From a bacterium (GTDB lineage: Bacteria; SZUA-79; Acidulodesulfobacterales; Acidulodesulfobacteraceae): DNA of 10,258 nucleotides. This document shows positions 7,006 through 10,258 of the stretch, piece by piece. The stretch is from assembly GCA_021800745.1 (NCBI GenBank), contig JAJYYS010000047.1:1-10258 (forward strand), in the 5' to 3' direction. A model generated the notes under the pieces. It was not told where the DNA came from. It was given only the letters and a program-made list of their open reading frames with translations, and ran no database searches. The position numbers and the translations under genes are program-made. Within the stretch, counting starts at the first letter, position 1. Every line of letters begins with the position of its first letter.

Positions 7006-8038
7006 GTTGTCCGCACCCGCCGTTTATAGACCGGGCTTTGGAAAATCTTACCGTTACCGTAAAGCCGGCTTTAGCCAATTTTGATTTAAAATTATCGACT
7101 TCGGTATCATCCGGTCTTTCGAAGTTTTTCAGATATATCGAATTTTGCTCTTTATTTAAAGGTATCAGGTTAAATTTTACCTTTGCAGGCGAAAACATTT
7201 TAATTAATTTTTTGGCGTTTTCTATGCCGTCGTTTATCCCTTTTATCAGTACATATTCTATCGTTGTTTTATTATGAGTCGAAGGCTTTTTGCCGTTTAT
7301 CAAAGAGGCTAAATTTTCTATCGGGAATTTTTTATTAATAGGCATAAGCATACTTCTTGTTATATTGTCGGATGCGTTTAAAGACACCGCAATCTTATAC
7401 CTGTATTCATTGAAATTTAAGCCGCTTAAAACATTCAGCATGCCGCATGTGGAAACGGTTATTTTTCTCGGAGCTATGCCGATAAATTTATCGTTAGATA
7501 TAATATCTAACGATTTCTCTACTTCTTCTATATTGTCTAAGGGTTCGCCCATACCCATAAAAACAATATTGGTAATCCCCATGCCGGTATCGTTTTCTAC
7601 GGTCAATATCTGGGATATTATTTCTCCGGACGTCAGGTTTCTGGTAAAACCCAGACCCGAGGTTTCACAGTAAACGCAACCCATTCTGCACCCTATTTGG
7701 GACGATAAGCATAATGTTTTTCTGTTTTTATAGCTTATCAAAACGGATTCTATCGTCCCGCCGTCCGGGAATTTTATCAGATATTTTTTAGAACTTCCGC
7801 CTACATCCGTTTCGTATTGCGTATCTATGATTTCCGAAAGGGCTGTATTAAAATTATCCGCAAGATTTTCCCTCAAAGGTTTAGGAATATCCGTCATCTT
7901 AGAAAAATCGAAAAGCCTGCAGGAATAAATCCATCTCATAATCTGTTCGGCGTTGTATTTTTTAAATCCCTTCTTGACGCAGTATTCCTCAAGTTCTTTT
8001 TGCGATTTGTCGAATATCCAATATTTTTTACTATTCAT
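6980..8038 (-). CDS. rlmN: 23S rRNA (adenine2503-C2)-methyltransferase, radical SAM enzyme
   Basis: RlmN methylates C2 of A2503 in 23S rRNA and A37 in some tRNAs. The 352 residues carry the radical SAM cluster motif C117-RMG-C121-VY-C124, and the two mechanistic cysteines sit in family positions: Cys110 (KTLCLSSQIGC) and Cys342 (GGCGQL), the latter being the one that is methylated in E. coli. Also visible are GLGFTRNLTSGEI (128-140), the MGMGEPLDN SAM-binding segment (161-169), RKITVSTCG (191-199) and KIAVSLNA (215-222). After the third cysteine the usual ATG is ETSG here, a small variation. RlmN was preferred to the resistance enzyme Cfr because of the overall motif pattern and its chromosomal housekeeping setting. 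The stop is TGA followed at once by TAA. Its 3' end overlaps the convergent ASKHA gene by 26 bases. Confidence 0.93.
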   Translation of the reverse strand: MNSKKYWIFDKSQKELEEYCVKKGFKKYNAEQIMRWIYSCRLFDFSKMTDIPKPLRENLADNFNTALSEIIDTQYETDVGGSSKKYLIKFPDGGTIESVLISYKNRKTLCLSSQIGCRMGCVYCETSGLGFTRNLTSGEIISQILTVENDTGMGITNIVFMGMGEPLDNIEEVEKSLDIISNDKFIGIAPRKITVSTCGMLNVLSGLNFNEYRYKIAVSLNASDNITRSMLMPINKKFPIENLASLINGKKPSTHNKTTIEYVLIKGINDGIENAKKLIKMFSPAKVKFNLIPLNKEQNSIYLKNFERPDDTEVDNFKSKLAKAGFTVTVRFSKARSINGGCGQLKAKTINS

Positions 8039-8148
8039 TTTATTATTTTTTACGGGCTTTCCGTGCTTGTTTTTAATGATAAAATATGGTAAATTTTATT
8101 ATAGTATATATCTATTATAACATTTAAAAAATAGGGGATATACAAATA
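8039..8148. promoter_or_regulatory. Divergent intergenic region between rlmN and cbiC
   Basis: This 110-bp AT-rich stretch separates the divergent rlmN and cbiC genes and must hold both promoters. For cbiC, ATGATA (8076-8081) and TATAGT (8100-8105), 18 bases apart, are the best -35/-10 pair. For rlmN, a perfect TATAAT lies on the minus strand at 8098-8103 but lacks a good -35 box. AGGGG at 8133-8137, 11 bases before the cbiC ATG, is the only clear Shine-Dalgarno-like sequence in the window. No cobalamin riboswitch core is visible, and the space is short for one. Confidence 0.45.
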
Positions 8149-8826
8149 ATGAACGGAGCCGCCTTATTTTACGGTATGAACGCAGGCGAAGATATTTACG
8201 GAAAAAGCATAGACATTATAGATTCTCTTTTAAAAGACAATAATCATTTCAACGATTCATATTCGGAAGCCGAGAAGGCGGTCGTAAAAAGGGTTATCCA
8301 TGCCACAAGCGACATAAGTTATGCCGAAACTATTTTTTTTACAAATGGTTCGGCAGAAAAAAGCATAAGGCTCATTAGAGAAAAAATCGTTAAAAAAGAA
8401 TCTTTAAAAATTGTATGCGATTCTGAGATGACAAGAGCCGGAATAAGCAGAAACGTTAATAAAAATATAATTTTGGATTTAAACTGTTATATAAATTCCG
8501 CCGGTATGCCTCCGGATGCCGGAACTACTAAATCGGCTTTTTCTATAAAAACCGCTATAAGCGAAATATTGCCGGATATAATAATAATAGGCAACGCCCC
8601 CACGGCGCTGACCGGGGCAATGGAGCTTTGCGGCGGACTTTATAAAACGATAAATTATAAACCGTCTTTGATTATCGGAATGCCCGTTGGTTTTGTGGGC
8701 GCAGCGGAGTCGAAGGCTGCCCTTTATAAAAATAATTTTTATAAAGCTATAGGAAATTTTGGAAATTTTGGCGGCAGTTCGTCCGCCGCTTCGGCTATGA
8801 ATGCTTTATTGCGTGAAAGCTTATGA
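8149..8826 (+). CDS. cbiC: Precorrin-8X / cobalt-precorrin-8 methylmutase
   Basis: CbiC/CobH moves the methyl group from C-11 to C-12 of the corrin ring to form (cobyrinate) hydrogenobyrinate in cobalamin synthesis. The 225 residues show the family pattern: EKAVVKRVIHATSD with the catalytic His51, YAETIFFTNGSAEKSI (58-73), VCDSEMTRAGI (89-99), IIGNAPTALTGAMELC (146-161), PSLIIGMPVGFVGAAESKAAL (from residue 172) and GGSSSAASAMNALL (208-221). The cobalt (anaerobic) form is suggested by the likely anaerobic lifestyle; the sequence alone does not decide between CbiC and CobH. The usual basic residues before the GGS motif are replaced by a GNFGNF repeat. The stop overlaps the next start as ATGA. 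No other cobalamin genes are adjacent. Confidence 0.92.
   Translation: MNGAALFYGMNAGEDIYGKSIDIIDSLLKDNNHFNDSYSEAEKAVVKRVIHATSDISYAETIFFTNGSAEKSIRLIREKIVKKESLKIVCDSEMTRAGISRNVNKNIILDLNCYINSAGMPPDAGTTKSAFSIKTAISEILPDIIIIGNAPTALTGAMELCGGLYKTINYKPSLIIGMPVGFVGAAESKAALYKNNFYKAIGNFGNFGGSSSAASAMNALLRESL
8752..8769 (+). repeat. Nine-base tandem duplication inside cbiC
   Basis: GGAAATTTT occurs twice in direct succession and encodes GNFGNF just before the conserved GGS motif of CbiC. Being a multiple of three it keeps the frame. It looks like a recent in-frame slippage or duplication event. Confidence 0.8.
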
Positions 8827-9404
8827 AGACTTTCTCTGTTTTTATTGCGGCCGCAGTTTTTTTAATAAACATAATTTATCTTAATCCCGCCGCCGCCGAT
8901 ATCTATATGCGCGTCGGCAAAAACGGAACCGTTCATTTTTCCAATGTCCCCGTTTCTAGCGGGTACAATCTCTATATGCGCACGGAAGGAAACGGCGGTA
9001 ATAATCTTAACAATTACGGACATATATTGTATCAAAATATAATACTCAAGGCTTCAAAAAAGTATAACGTAAGTCCTAAATTAATAGAAGCGGTCATTAA
9101 AGCCGAATCGGGATTTAACATAAAAGCGGTTTCGGATAAAGGAGCGGAAGGGCTTATGCAGCTTATGCCGCAAACACAGAGAACGCTCGATGTAACCGAC
9201 CCTTTTAATCCGTCTCAGAATATTTACGGCGGCACCGAATATTTAAAGAGCCTTATAGCCAAATATAGAGGCAATCTGCCCTTAGCTCTCGCCGCTTATA
9301 ATGCCGGCAGTAAAGCCGTTAAAAAGTATGGCGGCATACCCCCGTACGATGAAACCCGCAACTACGTCAACGAAGTTATGGAATATTATAAGGAAAACAA
9401 ATAG
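8823..9404 (+). CDS. Secreted lytic transglycosylase, SLT (Slt70-like) domain with N-terminal DUF4124-like segment
   Basis: This periplasmic murein lytic transglycosylase cleaves the MurNAc-GlcNAc bond of peptidoglycan with formation of a 1,6-anhydro end. Residues 1-25 are a Sec signal peptide with cleavage expected after AAA (23-25). Residues 26-53 (DIYMRVGKNGTVHFSNVP) match the short DUF4124-type module common at the front of proteobacterial SLT proteins. The catalytic domain covers about 70-190, with catalytic Glu95 in IKAESGFN, GLMQLMP (110-116), NIYGGTEYL (133-141) and LALAAYNAG (154-162). The total of 193 residues is typical of the small single-domain members. The ATG overlaps the cbiC stop (ATGA), implying translational coupling, and pgsA starts 5 bases after its TAG. 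Confidence 0.94.
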   Translation: MKTFSVFIAAAVFLINIIYLNPAAADIYMRVGKNGTVHFSNVPVSSGYNLYMRTEGNGGNNLNNYGHILYQNIILKASKKYNVSPKLIEAVIKAESGFNIKAVSDKGAEGLMQLMPQTQRTLDVTDPFNPSQNIYGGTEYLKSLIAKYRGNLPLALAAYNAGSKAVKKYGGIPPYDETRNYVNEVMEYYKENK

Positions 9405-9409
9405 CGAAA

Positions 9410-9970
9410 ATGAAAAATAAAAAGCAGATATACAACATCCCTAATATCCTTACCTTTTCAAGAATTTTGATTATCCCCGTAATATTTTTTTTACTATTCT
9501 TTAAGGAGGAAATTTACGGAATATATGCCTCTATTTTTTTTCTGCTCGCAATTTTAACCGATTTTATAGACGGCTATATAGCCAGAAAAAAAAAGCTGGT
9601 AACTAATTTAGGGATTTTTTTAGACCCTATAGCGGACAAACTTCTTGTTATAACGGTTCTTATTATGTTGATACCTATGGAAAGAATTCCCGCATGGGTT
9701 GTCGCTATAATAATATTCAGAGAAATATTCGTTACGGGATTAAGGGCGATAGCAAGCGAAAAAGGTATCGTTATTTCGGCGGGAAAAGAAGGAAAATGGA
9801 AAACGGCGTTTCAAATGTTCGGAATATTTTGCCTGCTTATTTATTATAAACATTTTTATCTAAATTTTGGATATATAGGTTTGGCGCTTATTTTTATAAG
9901 CATAATATTTTCTTTGATTTCATCGTATAAATATTTAAAAAGCGTATCCGCTGTTCTGCTTGGTGGTTAG
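9410..9970 (+). CDS. pgsA: CDP-diacylglycerol-glycerol-3-phosphate 3-phosphatidyltransferase
   Basis: PgsA is an inner-membrane enzyme that joins CDP-diacylglycerol and glycerol-3-phosphate to give phosphatidylglycerophosphate, the committed step to phosphatidylglycerol and cardiolipin. The CDP-alcohol phosphatidyltransferase motif is complete: D51, D54-G55, A58-R59, G68, D72 and D76 in DFIDGYIAR...GIFLDPIAD. The N-terminal YNIPNILTFSRIL (8-20) and the later REIFVTGLRAIASEKG (104-119) are diagnostic of PgsA within this superfamily. Hydrophobic membrane segments lie near 15-31, 35-50, 78-90, 96-110, 133-146 and 152-171. The 186 residues are a normal length. It is the third gene after cbiC and the transglycosylase, and its last 36 bases overlap the convergent downstream gene. 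Confidence 0.95.
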   Translation: MKNKKQIYNIPNILTFSRILIIPVIFFLLFFKEEIYGIYASIFFLLAILTDFIDGYIARKKKLVTNLGIFLDPIADKLLVITVLIMLIPMERIPAWVVAIIIFREIFVTGLRAIASEKGIVISAGKEGKWKTAFQMFGIFCLLIYYKHFYLNFGYIGLALIFISIIFSLISSYKYLKSVSAVLLGG

Positions 9971-10258
9971 ATTACCCCTTTCTTTCAAATTTATTTTAGC
10001 CTCTTCTAAGAGCATATCGTAATTTTTATAGTGTTTCTTTAAATTTAATTCTGAAATTCCGTATTTTAAAACCGGTTTTACATTATCAGGGAATTTTAAC
10101 AATCCGAAAAATTCGTCCTTAATTTTTTTAAATTTTTTATCGGCATTTTCATAATCGGTATGGGGCAGAATGCTGGTAAAGCTGTTAAAATCTATTCTAA
10201 AAACCGTATCCGTTTTTCTCAATTTCTGCTTAAAATAAATACCTATATATTTAAGCAC
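9935..10258 (-). CDS. Degenerate GGDEF-domain protein, C-terminal part (5' end outside window)
   Basis: The reading frame is open to the window edge, so the GTG there is probably internal and the gene continues beyond it. The 107 visible residues fit the second half of a GGDEF (diguanylate cyclase) domain: an LRKTDTVFRI lead-in, the signature, SILP, a helix with ENADKKFKKIKDEF, YGISELN, then a D..L..A...L...G tail. At the signature, GGDEF is replaced by DFNSF (residues 23-27), losing both glycines and the catalytic Asp-Glu pair. It therefore cannot be an active cyclase by the known mechanism and may act as a c-di-GMP or GTP sensor, a structural domain, or be decaying. Any partner domains lie outside the window. 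Its TAA lies inside the 3' end of pgsA. Confidence 0.72.
   Translation of the reverse strand: MLKYIGIYFKQKLRKTDTVFRIDFNSFTSILPHTDYENADKKFKKIKDEFFGLLKFPDNVKPVLKYGISELNLKKHYKNYDMLLEEAKINLKERGNLTTKQNSGYAF

Noticed and set aside
7290..7673. 127-residue plus-strand ORF, with neighbours at 7038-7277 and 7817-8092
   Set aside because: All are antisense to rlmN, whose motifs are complete; these are shadow frames.
8050..8065. ACGG/CCGT hairpin in the rlmN-cbiC gap as a terminator or riboswitch
   Set aside because: The stem is only 4 bp, the gap is between divergent gene starts, and no cobalamin riboswitch core is visible.
1..10258. CRISPR array, tRNA, rRNA, insertion sequence or prophage
   Set aside because: No spaced direct repeats, cloverleaf, rRNA-like sequence, transposase or phage structural gene could be seen on either strand.

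Overview
This window comes from an AT-rich Gram-negative bacterium, probably an anaerobe that uses selenocysteine and corrinoids. The evidence is a selA fragment, a selD whose own active site is encoded by an in-frame UGA, a corrinoid-activator-like ATPase, a cobalamin-biosynthesis methylmutase (CbiC), and an Mla-type envelope lipid transporter, which implies an outer membrane. The style resembles deltaproteobacteria-related lineages, but the sequence does not fix a taxon. Shine-Dalgarno signals are weak or absent before nearly every gene.

Layout. Positions 1-615 hold the C-terminal part of SelA. After an AT-rich spacer with a TATAAA hexamer array comes an HNH endonuclease (715-1314). Next is an mlaE-mlaF-mlaD block (about 1390-4681): permease, ATPase, and an unusually long substrate-binding MCE protein with a predicted beta-rich C-terminal domain. 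Nine bases later selD begins (4691-5746). Its codon 17 is UGA, followed by a hairpin that fits the bacterial SECIS pattern, so a standard gene caller would start it wrongly at a TTG at 4787. Two bases after selD is a stand-alone ASKHA ATPase (5749-7005) related to the C-terminal domain of the RACo/RamA reductive activators of corrinoid proteins. It meets the opposite-strand gene rlmN (6980-8038) tail to tail with a short overlap.

From a divergent intergenic region (8039-8148), a second plus-strand operon runs cbiC (cobalamin ring methyl migration), a secreted lytic transglycosylase, and pgsA (phosphatidylglycerol synthesis). The last gene, on the minus strand and cut by the window end, is the C-terminal part of a GGDEF domain whose signature is degenerate.

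Functionally, selA and selD supply the two selenium-specific steps of selenocysteine synthesis: selenophosphate formation and its transfer onto seryl-tRNA(Sec). They flank an envelope lipid-transport block. The ASKHA ATPase and CbiC both point to corrinoid metabolism. No tRNA, rRNA, CRISPR array, IS element or phage gene was seen. There is no clear case for a wholly new system. The points of most interest are the recoded selD, the selD-linked stand-alone ASKHA ATPase, the long MlaD protein and the altered CbiC motif.
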